DNA from: Mycobacterium triplex
GTDB lineage: Bacteria; Actinomycetota; Actinomycetes; Mycobacteriales; Mycobacteriaceae
NCBI RefSeq assembly: GCF_000689255.1
Contig: NZ_HG964446.1
Location: 4,992,152-5,056,151, forward strand
Direction: 5' to 3'
DNA length: 64,000 nt
Below the pieces are notes generated by a model that saw only the letters and a program-made list of their open reading frames with translations, made no database searches and was not told where the DNA came from. Each line of letters begins with the position of its first letter. Within the stretch, counting starts at the first letter, position 1. Below, piece after piece: positions 16,484 to 24,913 of this stretch. A program made the position numbers and the translations under genes.

Positions 16484-17538
16484 TTTCGGGAATTCCCAAG
16501 CGACGCCGCATCTTCGACGAAGATCACGCGGCGTTTCGGGACAGCGTAAAGCGGTTCATTGCAACCGAAATCGCGCCGAATCTCGATGCGTGGCGCTGCG
16601 CCAGCGAAACGCCGCGCCGTATTGTCGCCGCCGCCGGCGACGCGGGCTTCCTCGGCGCCGCGGTCCCCGAGGAGTTCGGCGGCGGTGGCACCGACGACCT
16701 GGGCTTCCTGGTCGTCCTGATCGAGGAAGCGGTGGCCGCCGGGGCGACCGGCTTGGCTCTGCTCTGCGCCTTGCAGGCCGGCGTCACAATCCCATACCTG
16801 CTCGAGCACGCCACTGCGGAGCACCAACAACGATGGCTACCGGGACTGAGTAGCGGCCGACTGATCGCGGTCGCCGCGCCGGCCACCCTGGCCGGAGTCG
16901 CCGCCGGGCGCATCGCCGACGCGCTGCTGGTCCAACGCGGCAGCGACGGCATTTCGTTGGTGCCACTCGATCAACAGGGAGTCACCATCACCCCGATCGA
17001 CGGGAATCTGGCCGGACGCGACGCCGGACTCGCCGATGTGAGCCTGCGCGAGGTGGAGGAGATTGCCGTCGTCGGCTCCCCGACTGCGCTGCGTCGCGAC
17101 CTCGACTTGTGGTTCGCCGTGCTGGCGCTGGCCAGCGCACGCACTGCGATGGAGTTGGCGGTCGACTATGTGAACGCCAGGAAGGTGTTCGGCCGGCCGC
17201 TGGCGGAATTCGAAAACACGCGATTTCGCCTCGCCGAACTCTCGGCCGAGCTGACCGGCCTGACGGTATTCGTCGATACCTGCGTGCACGAGCGCAGCAC
17301 CGGCACGCTCGACGCCGCCGACGCCGCGGCCGCTCGGCTCACCACGACAAGGGTCTGCGGCCAGGCGGCCGACCAATCCCTGCAACTGCATGGCGGATAC
17401 GGCTACATGCGCGAATACCCCATCTCGCACGCCTTCGCCGATGCCCGTTTCCTCCACATGATGGCCTCCGCCTATTCGAATCCCCACGAGACACTGGCAT
17501 CGGCCGTAGCTCCGGAGGCCATGCCGCAGCACGGTTAA
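16480..17538 (+). CDS. Acyl-CoA dehydrogenase family protein, short and lacking the usual catalytic loop
   Basis: 352 residues from a GTG that overlaps the SDR stop, about 30 shorter than normal. The N-terminal helical domain (FDEDHAAFRDSVKRFI; GAAVPEEFGGGG) and C-terminal domain (VNARKVFGRPLAEFENTRF; LHGGYGYMREYPISHAFADAR) are clear. The middle beta domain is reduced, and the TEPG-x-GSD flavin loop is replaced by AAPATLAG. The C-terminal GGTNE-type segment is replaced by ASAYSNPHE, so no catalytic Glu is seen there. Mycobacterial steroid pathways use heteromeric FadE pairs in which one chain is degenerate; this could be such a partner. The complete FadE at 43555 is the only other one here. 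Confidence 0.8.
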   Translation: MISGIPKRRRIFDEDHAAFRDSVKRFIATEIAPNLDAWRCASETPRRIVAAAGDAGFLGAAVPEEFGGGGTDDLGFLVVLIEEAVAAGATGLALLCALQAGVTIPYLLEHATAEHQQRWLPGLSSGRLIAVAAPATLAGVAAGRIADALLVQRGSDGISLVPLDQQGVTITPIDGNLAGRDAGLADVSLREVEEIAVVGSPTALRRDLDLWFAVLALASARTAMELAVDYVNARKVFGRPLAEFENTRFRLAELSAELTGLTVFVDTCVHERSTGTLDAADAAAARLTTTRVCGQAADQSLQLHGGYGYMREYPISHAFADARFLHMMASAYSNPHETLASAVAPEAMPQHG

Positions 17539-17576
17539 TCCGGTCACTGGCAACACGGCGACGAAAGGTCTCGTTC

Positions 17577-18443
17577 ATGAAGTTTGGCATCTGCACACCG
17601 ATCGGATTCGGGATCGTTGCCGAACTGGTGGATGCCCTCGGTCCGGCGCTCGAACAGCGCGGATTCGAGTCGTTATGGGTTTCCGAACATGTGGTGCTCT
17701 TCGACGAGCACCAGAGCCGATATCCCTATACGCCCGATGGTCAGATGCCGATTCCCGCGTCGATCGGTATGGCCGATCCGTTCATCGCGCTGACCTTCAT
17801 GGCGGCACGCACGACCACATTACGGTTGGGCACGGGTGTTTGCATTCTGCCGCAACGTAATCCGGTGTACACCGCGAAGCAGGTCGCGGACCTCGATGTT
17901 ATCAGTGGCGGTCGAGTCGAGTTCGGCATCGGACTGGGCTGGCTGCGCGAAGAGTACGAGGCGCTCGACGTCCCCTGGGCGGGCCGGGGTAGTCGCGCCG
18001 ACGACTACCTCCAGGTCATCCGATCGCTGTGGGTTGACGAGGTGTCCAACTTCGCGGGCGAGAATTACACACTGTCGGGGGCGCGCATGTACCCCAAGCC
18101 GGTGCAGAGTCCGCATCCCGCAATTCACATCGGTGGCGACGGTGCGGCAGCCCTGAACCGGGTCGCGGCGTACGGGCAGGGTTGGTTCGGAATGGGTTGG
18201 ACGCCCGAAAGTCTCGGCGAGCAGCTCCGCCTACTGGACACTGCGCTCGCCCGCCACCAACGCAGCCGAAACGATATCGAGATCAGCATTAGCCCGCCCT
18301 ACGGCGCGTGCGACGTCCGCATGGCCGCGAGGTTTGCCGATCTCGGCGTTGACCGCATCATTGACGGTGTCCTATTTACCGATATCGACGCCGTCGAGGC
18401 GACGCTAGACCAAACCATGGAACGTCTCGGAGCACCGCAGTGA
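17577..18443 (+). CDS. LLM-class F420-dependent oxidoreductase
   Basis: 288 residues from ATG 17577. Luciferase-like TIM-barrel features are MKFGICTPIGFGIVAE, FESLWVSEHVV, RLGTGVCILPQRNPVYTAKQ, and SGGRVEFGIGLGWLREEYEAL. The family uses F420 or FMN to reduce or oxidise diverse lipids, ketones and alcohols. It is the last gene of the plus-strand CoA operon, 38 bp after FadE, so its substrate is probably from the same pathway. The F420 preference is by family, not seen directly. Confidence 0.85.
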   Translation: MKFGICTPIGFGIVAELVDALGPALEQRGFESLWVSEHVVLFDEHQSRYPYTPDGQMPIPASIGMADPFIALTFMAARTTTLRLGTGVCILPQRNPVYTAKQVADLDVISGGRVEFGIGLGWLREEYEALDVPWAGRGSRADDYLQVIRSLWVDEVSNFAGENYTLSGARMYPKPVQSPHPAIHIGGDGAAALNRVAAYGQGWFGMGWTPESLGEQLRLLDTALARHQRSRNDIEISISPPYGACDVRMAARFADLGVDRIIDGVLFTDIDAVEATLDQTMERLGAPQ

Positions 18444-18502
18444 CAGGCGCGCCGGACCGCAACCCCGTGCCGGCGTTGGTGATCAACGCGCTCAGTGACT
18501 AA
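18440..18502 (+). other. 20-codon reading frame overlapping the LLM stop (possible gene remnant)
   Basis: A GTG overlaps the LLM stop by 4 bp, as real operon partners do here, and opens a 20-residue frame (VTGAPDRNPVPALVINALSD). It ends at a TAA just before the convergent sulfotransferase gene. It could be the stump of a deleted downstream gene or chance. No homology can be claimed. Confidence 0.2.
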
Positions 18503-18510
18503 CCCCCGAA

Positions 18511-18526
18511 CCGGTCACTCGACCGG
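18511..18526. terminator. CCGGTC-ACTC-GACCGG hairpin between convergent genes
   Basis: A 6-bp GC-rich stem with a 4-nt loop at the junction of the plus-strand CoA operon and the minus-strand sulfotransferase, overlapping the latter's stop codon. There is no T tract, so termination is only suggested by position. Confidence 0.3.
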
Positions 18527-19795
18527 GATCCCGAAGTAGTCCTGGTAACTCTGTAGGGCCTGACGTGCCCGAGCAACCACGTCGGGCGTACCGAAGTTGA
18601 AGCGGTGCGGCGGACGATTGTCCCGCGGATTGTCAATCATGTACCGGGCCATGGCCATTCGTCCTTCGTCGGTCAGTTCAAGACCGAAGTGGCGGTACAT
18701 ATCCTCGATCGTGCCCAGCACATCCCCGACCAGATCCTGATAGAGCATGTTGTAGATCTGGTTGGACGGGATGACGCCCGTCTCGATCTGGTCAATCACC
18801 GCGGCGAACCGGGCGGCCGAAATGTTCGGGTCTGTCATGTATTCCAGCGACACACCGTTGAACGGGTGGTCGCTGCGGCTCCACTGGATGGTGCCGATGA
18901 TGCTGACCAACGACGCCAGAGCGCGAGTTGGATCACGATGTGGCCAGACAAATTTGGCGTCCGGGTAGATTTTGAGCAGGTCCGGCATCCGATCCAGGTG
19001 CATGGGGTCTTTGAGCACCCAGCGCTTGCGCGGGTTATGCCACTGCAAGAGCTTGAGCACACGCTGATGCCAGCGGAACGCCGGCCCGGTGTCCTGCGCG
19101 AAGATGTAGGCGTCGTAGCTCGGGACCTGCCCGAAACAATCCAGCCAGGTCGGGGCCATGAAGTTGATGGCCATCATTGCGCTGTCTTCGAACGGCATGT
19201 CACCGGCGAGCTCGTGCATCGAGGGCATCGTCGGTGTGACCCGATTCCATTGGTCGACCAACCTGTTGGCCTTCTCGATCCGCGGATCGGTGCGATACGT
19301 CGACGCTTCCGGTGGCGGGCAAGGGAACATCATTTCCCAGTGCATCAGGGTGCCGTTGTCGGGATGCGCGGCCAGAACGTTCTGCAGCAGGGAGGTTCCC
19401 GAGCGGCCCTGGCCGACGATGATGATCGGCTCGATGATCTGCTCATCGTCGATCTCGGGGTGACGCTTATAGGTGTCTTCGATACGGAGTTTGGCTTCGA
19501 GCAGGATCAAGACGTCCGAGCGAGTCCGCAACCGCCCCATGAGGTTCAGTGCGGCCTCGTCCTCGAGCGCCTTGATGTAAATGCGGAACGGTTCACGCCA
19601 GTCGTCGGGGCCGAAGTCATCGAGGCCGGTGTTGCGCATCGCCGTTTCCAGCAGCGATCGCTCATCCAGGGGCACGATGCCCCCGATGTCCATGCAGGAG
19701 CCTTCCTCGTTGACGGCCCGCACCCAGTCCGGGCGCGGCGGCGGCTGCCACTGCACGCGGTGGTCGGGCTGCGCCGTCGCCGCGATCTCCGTCAT
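18515..19795 (-). CDS. Sulfotransferase-family protein (PAPS-binding)
   Basis: 426 residues. The 5'-phosphosulfate loop IIIVGQGRSGTSLLQNVLAAH (residues ~120-140) and the 3'-phosphate motif VWPHRDPTRALASLVSI identify the Stf-type fold. KRWVLKDPMHLDRMPDLL lies between them. Such enzymes transfer sulfate from PAPS to hydroxyl groups of lipids, sugars or small molecules. It lies 32 bp after a DUF1214 protein; the same two families are paired again at 61509-63868 in the opposite order. No PAPS synthesis genes are nearby. Acceptor unknown. Confidence 0.85.
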   Translation of the reverse strand: MTEIAATAQPDHRVQWQPPPRPDWVRAVNEEGSCMDIGGIVPLDERSLLETAMRNTGLDDFGPDDWREPFRIYIKALEDEAALNLMGRLRTRSDVLILLEAKLRIEDTYKRHPEIDDEQIIEPIIIVGQGRSGTSLLQNVLAAHPDNGTLMHWEMMFPCPPPEASTYRTDPRIEKANRLVDQWNRVTPTMPSMHELAGDMPFEDSAMMAINFMAPTWLDCFGQVPSYDAYIFAQDTGPAFRWHQRVLKLLQWHNPRKRWVLKDPMHLDRMPDLLKIYPDAKFVWPHRDPTRALASLVSIIGTIQWSRSDHPFNGVSLEYMTDPNISAARFAAVIDQIETGVIPSNQIYNMLYQDLVGDVLGTIEDMYRHFGLELTDEGRMAMARYMIDNPRDNRPPHRFNFGTPDVVARARQALQSYQDYFGIPVE

Positions 19796-19827
19796 CGTTG
19801 CTCTCCTTCGCGATCGCCGTTGGTCGA

Positions 19828-21153
19828 TCAGACGACGTGACGCTTGCGGAACGAAGCCAGACGGTCGGCAAGTTGCTGTTCACGTTCCTTCGGCGACATC
19901 CACTTCGTCCCCTCGGGCAACGCGGCCTTCAGATCAGCGAGCTTCACGAGTTCGCCTCGTGCCGAAGGATTTCCGCCGGCCCACGGTTGTTCTCCCTCGC
20001 CCTCGTCGGCCCGCGGCAGCAGCTGCCAACGCTGCAGGAACAGCGTCTCGTGCCACCCCAGAGTGTCCACCCAGTTGTGCACGCCGGGGTCCTGAATCGA
20101 AAAGACGTAGGTGTAGGTGCCGTCGGGGTTGGCGACACTTTGGGTGGTGTTGAGGCAGCTGGTGCGACTCCAGAAGTTGCCGCTCATCAGCCACCAGTCG
20201 TAGAGGGTGAGCACCCAGTAATCCGAGCCGCCGGGATCCAGCGTGAGCACGAAGGCCTCGTCGTCGGCCAGGCTGAGCCGCCCGCGCACCAGCTGCTGGG
20301 TTTGCATGCCGCCCACCTCGGAACTGTTGGCCGGTTCGGTGATCGTATTGGGCTCCAAGAAGGCCACCATCTGTTTGAACCAGTAGTTCGTCGGGACGTC
20401 GTCGATGATGAACCGCTTGGCGACCTCCGTCAGCCGCTCGACGCTGAGCGGCGCCGCGGTGGGCGGATCCAGGCGTTCGATCCGATACGCGTTGGGCACC
20501 TGTCCCCAATCGCGCCGCCCGTCACGGATGAACAGGAACTTGGCGTCCAGCGTGGTTTGCAGGTGGTTGGGCCGTCCGTTGGCCGGTTCGGGGTCGATGG
20601 TGATCACGAAGGTACCGTCGCCGGCGATCACCACGTCGCGCCAGTCCAGCCATGCCACGTTCATCGACTGCGACAGATTGCTGGTGATGAACATCGGGCA
20701 GTCGGCGATCGGCGCGTCGGACACCTTGCCGTACAACGCAAATCGCGAATGCCCGTCGACGGGCACGAAGCTGTAGTGATTGTCCGGGTTCTCCCCCGTC
20801 CCCAGGCCGCGGCAGCCCGGCACGTTCATGCCGAACCATTCGTGCGGGGGGCCGTATCCGTGGCCTAGCACCTTGGGGTAGTTGGAATCCGAGTTCAGCG
20901 CAAGGATCACGTAGTGAAACGCCCACTCCGCCATTTTTTCGTCGAGCCCCTCCAGGGCTTCCGCGGGAATCTCCGAACCGGCCATGATCTTGAAGCGCGT
21001 GGTGGCCTGCTCCTTTGCGTTAACGATCGTTGGCGACTTCACCACTTCCAGCGCCAACGCTTCCAGTTCTCGCTGGTCGGCGGTGGCGGTTGGGTTGATC
21101 GCCGACAGGAAGAACGCCGAATCGGAGAAACAGTCGTTCGCGTTCACGCGCAT
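19828..21153 (-). CDS. DUF1214-domain protein, copy 1
   Basis: 441 residues from ATG 21153 (MRVNANDCFSDSAFF); an earlier in-frame TTG at 21189 crowds the divergent TetR promoter. The C-terminal half holds the DUF1214-type beta region (YWVLTLYDWWLMSGNFWSR, then DGTYTYVFSIQDPGVHNWVDT). It ends in a charged helix (MSPKEREQQLADRLASFRKR) also seen in the copy at 61509. There is no signal peptide. DUF1214 proteins have no agreed activity. It precedes the sulfotransferase in an operon divergent from the TetR at 21207. An AACGATCGTT palindrome lies inside the coding sequence at 21022-21031. Confidence 0.8.
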   Translation of the reverse strand: MRVNANDCFSDSAFFLSAINPTATADQRELEALALEVVKSPTIVNAKEQATTRFKIMAGSEIPAEALEGLDEKMAEWAFHYVILALNSDSNYPKVLGHGYGPPHEWFGMNVPGCRGLGTGENPDNHYSFVPVDGHSRFALYGKVSDAPIADCPMFITSNLSQSMNVAWLDWRDVVIAGDGTFVITIDPEPANGRPNHLQTTLDAKFLFIRDGRRDWGQVPNAYRIERLDPPTAAPLSVERLTEVAKRFIIDDVPTNYWFKQMVAFLEPNTITEPANSSEVGGMQTQQLVRGRLSLADDEAFVLTLDPGGSDYWVLTLYDWWLMSGNFWSRTSCLNTTQSVANPDGTYTYVFSIQDPGVHNWVDTLGWHETLFLQRWQLLPRADEGEGEQPWAGGNPSARGELVKLADLKAALPEGTKWMSPKEREQQLADRLASFRKRHVV

Positions 21154-21175
21154 GAATTGCAACTTAGGCAGCGAA

Positions 21176-21188
21176 TGACACAAAGTCA
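21176..21188. promoter_or_regulatory. TGAC-N5-GTCA inverted repeat in the DUF1214/TetR divergent promoter
   Basis: Short inverted repeat (TGACACAAAGTCA) in the 53-bp gap between the DUF1214 gene and the TetR at 21207. It could be the operator for that TetR. The arms are only 4 bp, so confidence is low. Confidence 0.25.
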
Positions 21189-21206
21189 ATATGCGACAGT
21201 TGTAGT

Positions 21207-21821
21207 ATGACTGCCATGACTCGGCCCGTACGCCTGATGGAACGACGCAGGGAGGATGCGCGTGCGGAGATCGTGGCCATCGCGCTCAAGCTTTTCGTCC
21301 GCGACGGCTTCGAGGCGACGACGGTCGAGGCGATCGCCGGGTCGGCCGGCTGCGCCACGCGCACGTTCTATCGGTACTTCGGTTCCAAAGAGGACGTCAT
21401 GTTTCACGATCTGCCCGACGTGATCGCCGGCCTTGGAGACGTTCTCGACGCCAGGCTCGCCGCCGGGGTTGCCGAGTGGTCGGCGGTCAGCGAAACACTG
21501 ATCGAGTTCATCGGGAGATTCGATGCCTCGGATGCGCACACTGCGATTCAAAGAATGGAGCTCTGGTTGCACGAGCCGGCTCTGCGGGCGCGTTACCTGC
21601 AGTACGTCGCGCAGACCGAAGACGTTGTCGTGGAAGCGCTATGCCGGCACCGGGGCACATCGGCCGACGAGGACGATGTCGCCAAGTTGATGGCGGTGGC
21701 CGCGGTCGGGGCCTACCGAGTCACCGTCAGCACTCACCGGGCTCGGGCGCAACGCAAGCTCGGCGACCATCTTCGGGAAGCGCTGACCGCCCTGGGTGCA
21801 GGCCTGGAAGATATCGGCTAG
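21207..21821 (+). CDS. TetR-family transcriptional regulator
   Basis: 204 residues. HTH is RREDARAEIVAIALKLFVRDGFEATTVEAIAG followed by CATRTFYRYFGSKEDVMFHDL (about residues 12-66). The C-terminal effector domain is unassigned. It is divergent from the DUF1214/sulfotransferase operon and converges on swivel gene 2, whose stop is 6 bp away. It resembles the TetR at 5585 through the RYFGSKEDV recognition-helix region, so the two may read similar operators. Confidence 0.9.
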   Translation: MTAMTRPVRLMERRREDARAEIVAIALKLFVRDGFEATTVEAIAGSAGCATRTFYRYFGSKEDVMFHDLPDVIAGLGDVLDARLAAGVAEWSAVSETLIEFIGRFDASDAHTAIQRMELWLHEPALRARYLQYVAQTEDVVVEALCRHRGTSADEDDVAKLMAVAAVGAYRVTVSTHRARAQRKLGDHLREALTALGAGLEDIG

Positions 21822-21826
21822 CGGCG

Positions 21827-23494
21827 TTACGAAGTCGGGGCGTCCTTGAGGATCTCGACGCGGCCGGAGGTGCCGTCCACCCGCACCCGCATGCCGTCAC
21901 GCAGCGTGGTGGTCCCGTTGCGGGTGCCCGCCACGCAGGGCAGCCCCAACTCCCGGCACACGATGGCCGCGTGACTCATCGCGCTACCCACGTCGGTAAC
22001 CACGGCCTCGGCGAGCGGGAACAACGAAGCCCAGCTGGGATCGGTTGCCCGGCAAACTAATACGGTTCCCTCGTCGATATCCGCGTCGTCGAGATCACGG
22101 ACGACTCGCACGATTCCCTCGGCGATGCCTGCACTCACCCCCAGGCCCTCCACCGTGTCGCGCGCGCTCGTTTCCGGCACGGTGTCGGCGGTCGGCGCGG
22201 CGATCTCGATATCGGGCACGCCCCGCCAGACATGCGGAAGCACCATGCGGTCGAATAGCGCGTGCTGGGACCGGCGCACCCCGATGATCTCGGGCCAGCT
22301 GCCGCGGTCATTGCGGGCGATTTCGTCGATTGTCAGGAACCGCACGTCTGCGGGATCGTCGAGCACTCTTGCGTCGGCCAGGTCGCGGCCGATAATGCGT
22401 GACGCCGCCCGAGCGACGTCCACCGTCCGCAGCATGGTGGCGCGGCCGGTCTCGCGCCACGTCGGCGCATGCGCGGCGAATCGGACGACAGCCCGAGCCG
22501 GAATCGACCGGATGGGCCCGAGAGCCTGTTCCAAACGCCGGACGGCCGCCGCGTGTTCGCGGCGCCGCCGCCGCACCAGCTGATCCACATCCTCGGCCGC
22601 CTGGCGCGAACGGTAAGTGGCGGCCAGCTCGACAACCGGGCCCGAATCCTCGCGCCATACCGTCGATTCCACCAATCCCTCGCGCGGCCCGTGATATCCG
22701 TGGCGGCGCAGAAAATCCTCGACGGTAATCGACTCCGCCGACAACCGCCATAGGTCGCGGACCAGATCGAACTCGTCGGTTCCCTCGTCGCTCTTGATGA
22801 GCTCGTGCTGTAAGCCCTCGAGCCCGGCCTTGATCGCCATCGTCTCGACGCGACCCATCACGCCCTGGCATGCCATGGACAGCACCATGTGGATGACCAG
22901 AATCGCCTCGAACCGGCGACGCGCCTCAACCAACACGTGCACCGCCGAATCGCCGGTCAGCCGTTCGGGTTCGAAGACCGTCGCCTGCCACCACCGTGCG
23001 ATCTCTTCGGCGCACGGCTCAAGGTCGCGCATCGCGCGGCGCAGCGCGACCGGAAACTTCGCGATGACAAAGGGATAACGGCGCATCTTGCGCAGGCCCT
23101 TGGGCTCAGGGTCACCGCCACCCTGCACCGACCCGAAGAGCTGAGCCTCCATCAGCGCGGCCGAGCCACCCGGCACCCGTGCGGCCATCCGGCCCATCAG
23201 GTCGAGGTTGGCAATGGCGTGACCGTACGCAACAGAGAGAAAGCGTGCATCGACGTCCTCGGGAATGGGTCGCTCCGAATTCGGCAGCACACCCAGATCC
23301 ACCCAGCAACCGCGCATCGTGGCCTCGGTCGGCGGGAAGTACATGGACCACGTCAGCGGGGTGACCGTGCCCGGCAGGCCCTCATCGACATTGGCTGTGG
23401 TCCAGCGCAACTTGGCCCCGGGACAATGGACCGGACTGGCCGCCAAGTCGTCGGCCGTGAGGTCGGTGGCGGGCTGTGACTGGCGCGGCACCAC
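21827..23494 (-). CDS. Stand-alone PEP-utilising (phosphohistidine swivel) protein, copy 2
   Basis: 555 residues from a GTG start. It has the same two-domain plan as the other copies: an N-terminal helical substrate-type domain (RWTTANVDEGLPGTVTPLTW, VPGGSAALMEAQLFG, YGFHG-equivalent GYHGPREGLVEST) and a C-terminal swivel domain (ATDPSWASLFPLAEA, VGSAMSHAAIVCRELG) with the catalytic His near 508. GG of the usual GGPLSH is GS here, but Ser-His is intact. There is no ATP-grasp domain. It is not tightly linked to a DUF7065 gene, unlike copies 3 and 4. An AT-rich operator-like element lies 78-99 bp upstream of its start. Confidence 0.85.
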   Translation of the reverse strand: MVPRQSQPATDLTADDLAASPVHCPGAKLRWTTANVDEGLPGTVTPLTWSMYFPPTEATMRGCWVDLGVLPNSERPIPEDVDARFLSVAYGHAIANLDLMGRMAARVPGGSAALMEAQLFGSVQGGGDPEPKGLRKMRRYPFVIAKFPVALRRAMRDLEPCAEEIARWWQATVFEPERLTGDSAVHVLVEARRRFEAILVIHMVLSMACQGVMGRVETMAIKAGLEGLQHELIKSDEGTDEFDLVRDLWRLSAESITVEDFLRRHGYHGPREGLVESTVWREDSGPVVELAATYRSRQAAEDVDQLVRRRRREHAAAVRRLEQALGPIRSIPARAVVRFAAHAPTWRETGRATMLRTVDVARAASRIIGRDLADARVLDDPADVRFLTIDEIARNDRGSWPEIIGVRRSQHALFDRMVLPHVWRGVPDIEIAAPTADTVPETSARDTVEGLGVSAGIAEGIVRVVRDLDDADIDEGTVLVCRATDPSWASLFPLAEAVVTDVGSAMSHAAIVCRELGLPCVAGTRNGTTTLRDGMRVRVDGTSGRVEILKDAPTS

Positions 23495-23571
23495 TACCGC
23501 TCCGCGATCGAGGAATCAGCGGCCAAGGCGCTGACCATGACGACGATATAACCGGACAGCCACACGCGATC

Positions 23572-23593
23572 GATTGTAATCGCGATTAAATTC
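23572..23593. promoter_or_regulatory. AT-rich operator-like element (TAATCGCGATTA palindrome) upstream of swivel gene 2
   Basis: Contains the perfect 12-bp palindrome TAATCGCGATTA (23577-23588). The full 22-bp element matches the one at 48546-48567 at 18 of 22 positions, although the two genes served are unrelated and 25 kb apart. Such AT-rich identity in this GC-rich DNA suggests a shared regulator. Confidence 0.5.
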
Positions 23594-23645
23594 AGCCAAG
23601 CGCCGGCCGCCTCGACCCCGCAGACACGAGGCAGCGAGCACTCGC

Positions 23646-24800
23646 CTAATCCTTGGGTCCGCCCTGCTTGATCAGTCGGCAGATCTCCGCCGAGGCCTCG
23701 ATGGTGGCCTCGGGCTCAACCGGGACCAAAATGGGCCCAAAGTCGGCGATCAAATTGATCGTCGAGCCGGCTTCGACGAAAGGCCTTATCTCCTTTGCGA
23801 TATCGTCTGGCGTGCCGTAGAAGAACGTCTTGCGCACCATCTCGGGCGTCACCCGGTCGGTGACCGCCTTCAGCTCGTCGAACGTCATCGAGTTGGGCTT
23901 CATGTGGAAGGCATAGTGCCAGTCGAGCGGCATCACCGGTTCGATTCCCTCGGGCTCCCAGTCGCGTTGGTTGATCCGTCCGCCGGTTGCCGCGTACCAC
24001 TTCACCAATGGGTTGTCCACGTATTGTTCGAAATCGTCCTTGCCCTTGGTGATGAAGGCGATGTGGTGCAGTGCGAAATGGAAGGTGTCGTCGGCGCGAC
24101 CCAAGTCCTTCAGAGTCTGCCGGTGCCCTCGCACCAAGTCCCGATAGCGCACCGGGTCGGCGTAGACAAAAGGTGCCCCGGTGCCGAAGCCGTCGGCGTG
24201 CTTCAACGCCATCTCCGTCAAACGCGGCCCGCCACCCATCGCGATGACCTCGGGCCGACGATCCTTGCCGGCGTTGCCAATAAACGCGTCCTTGAGCTTG
24301 AAGATCTCGCCGTCGAAATCCACGGGCTCGCGCGCGGTCCACAACAGCCGCAACACCTGCAGGGTCTCGTTGAGCCGCTTGAGACCCAGGGAGCGCTTGC
24401 GGCCGAACGGACCGATGTTGCGCATTTCGCCGGCACCCAGGGACAGCAATGCGGAGCCCGCGGTCGACGAGGCCAAAGTCAGCATGGTTTGCGCCAATTC
24501 GGGCGCATCGCGCCTTAGCGCGTCGGTGCAGATTGCGAAGCCCAACTGGTCGACGGCGCTGAGCGCAAACGCCATCGTGGCGAACGGATCCTGCAGGGAA
24601 TCGATATCGGGGAACTCCGCGGCCAGCGGCGTGTTGTCGGGCGTGAACAACTTATTCGGCCACCAGCTCGTCAGTTGATCCCAGATCACGGCGTAGTCGA
24701 TCTGCCCGGTGGCCTGCAATGCCGCCGCGTACGGCCCCGCAACCTTGGGGTCAAGATGCCGGGACGCCCAGATACCGATCCCGGCTCGTATCTCGCTCAT
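23646..24800 (-). CDS. LLM-class flavin/F420-dependent oxidoreductase
   Basis: 384 residues from ATG 24800, which has GGGAG five bases upstream; an ATG seven codons earlier lacks a site. The TIM barrel shows GIGIWASRHLDPKVAGPYA, YAVIWDQLTSWWPN, LLSLGAGEMRNIGPFG and RRPEVIAMGGGPRLTEMALKHADG, as in mer-type F420 enzymes. It is divergent from the TetR at 24914 across an 8-bp-arm inverted repeat. It lies 151 bp upstream of swivel gene 2 in the same direction but probably has separate control because the AT-rich element intervenes. Substrate unknown. Confidence 0.85.
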   Translation of the reverse strand: MSEIRAGIGIWASRHLDPKVAGPYAAALQATGQIDYAVIWDQLTSWWPNKLFTPDNTPLAAEFPDIDSLQDPFATMAFALSAVDQLGFAICTDALRRDAPELAQTMLTLASSTAGSALLSLGAGEMRNIGPFGRKRSLGLKRLNETLQVLRLLWTAREPVDFDGEIFKLKDAFIGNAGKDRRPEVIAMGGGPRLTEMALKHADGFGTGAPFVYADPVRYRDLVRGHRQTLKDLGRADDTFHFALHHIAFITKGKDDFEQYVDNPLVKWYAATGGRINQRDWEPEGIEPVMPLDWHYAFHMKPNSMTFDELKAVTDRVTPEMVRKTFFYGTPDDIAKEIRPFVEAGSTINLIADFGPILVPVEPEATIEASAEICRLIKQGGPKD

Positions 24801-24850
24801 GACTGCTCCCGCCTGCGACATCGTCCGAAGTTACAAAAATAGCTCTTTGT

Positions 24851-24876
24851 AAGTACGTATCTCAGAAAACGTACTT
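24851..24876. promoter_or_regulatory. AAGTACGT-N10-ACGTACTT inverted repeat (TetR operator candidate)
   Basis: Perfect 8-bp arms at 24851-24858 and 24869-24876 in the divergent region between the LLM gene and the TetR at 24914. The arm spacing and position fit binding by that TetR. Confidence 0.55.
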
Positions 24877-24913
24877 GCATACTTTCGGTGATGTCAACAG
24901 TTACCCTGCTGCT

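Noticed and set aside
18605..20868. Long plus-strand frames opposite the sulfotransferase and DUF1214 genes
   Set aside because: Both opposite-strand genes have recognisable domains and operon spacing. The plus-strand frames are compositional shadows.
21022..21031. AACGATCGTT palindrome inside the DUF1214 coding sequence
   Set aside because: It matches the operator core, but it lies about 120 bp inside the gene and encodes conserved-looking residues. One such 10-mer can occur by chance.
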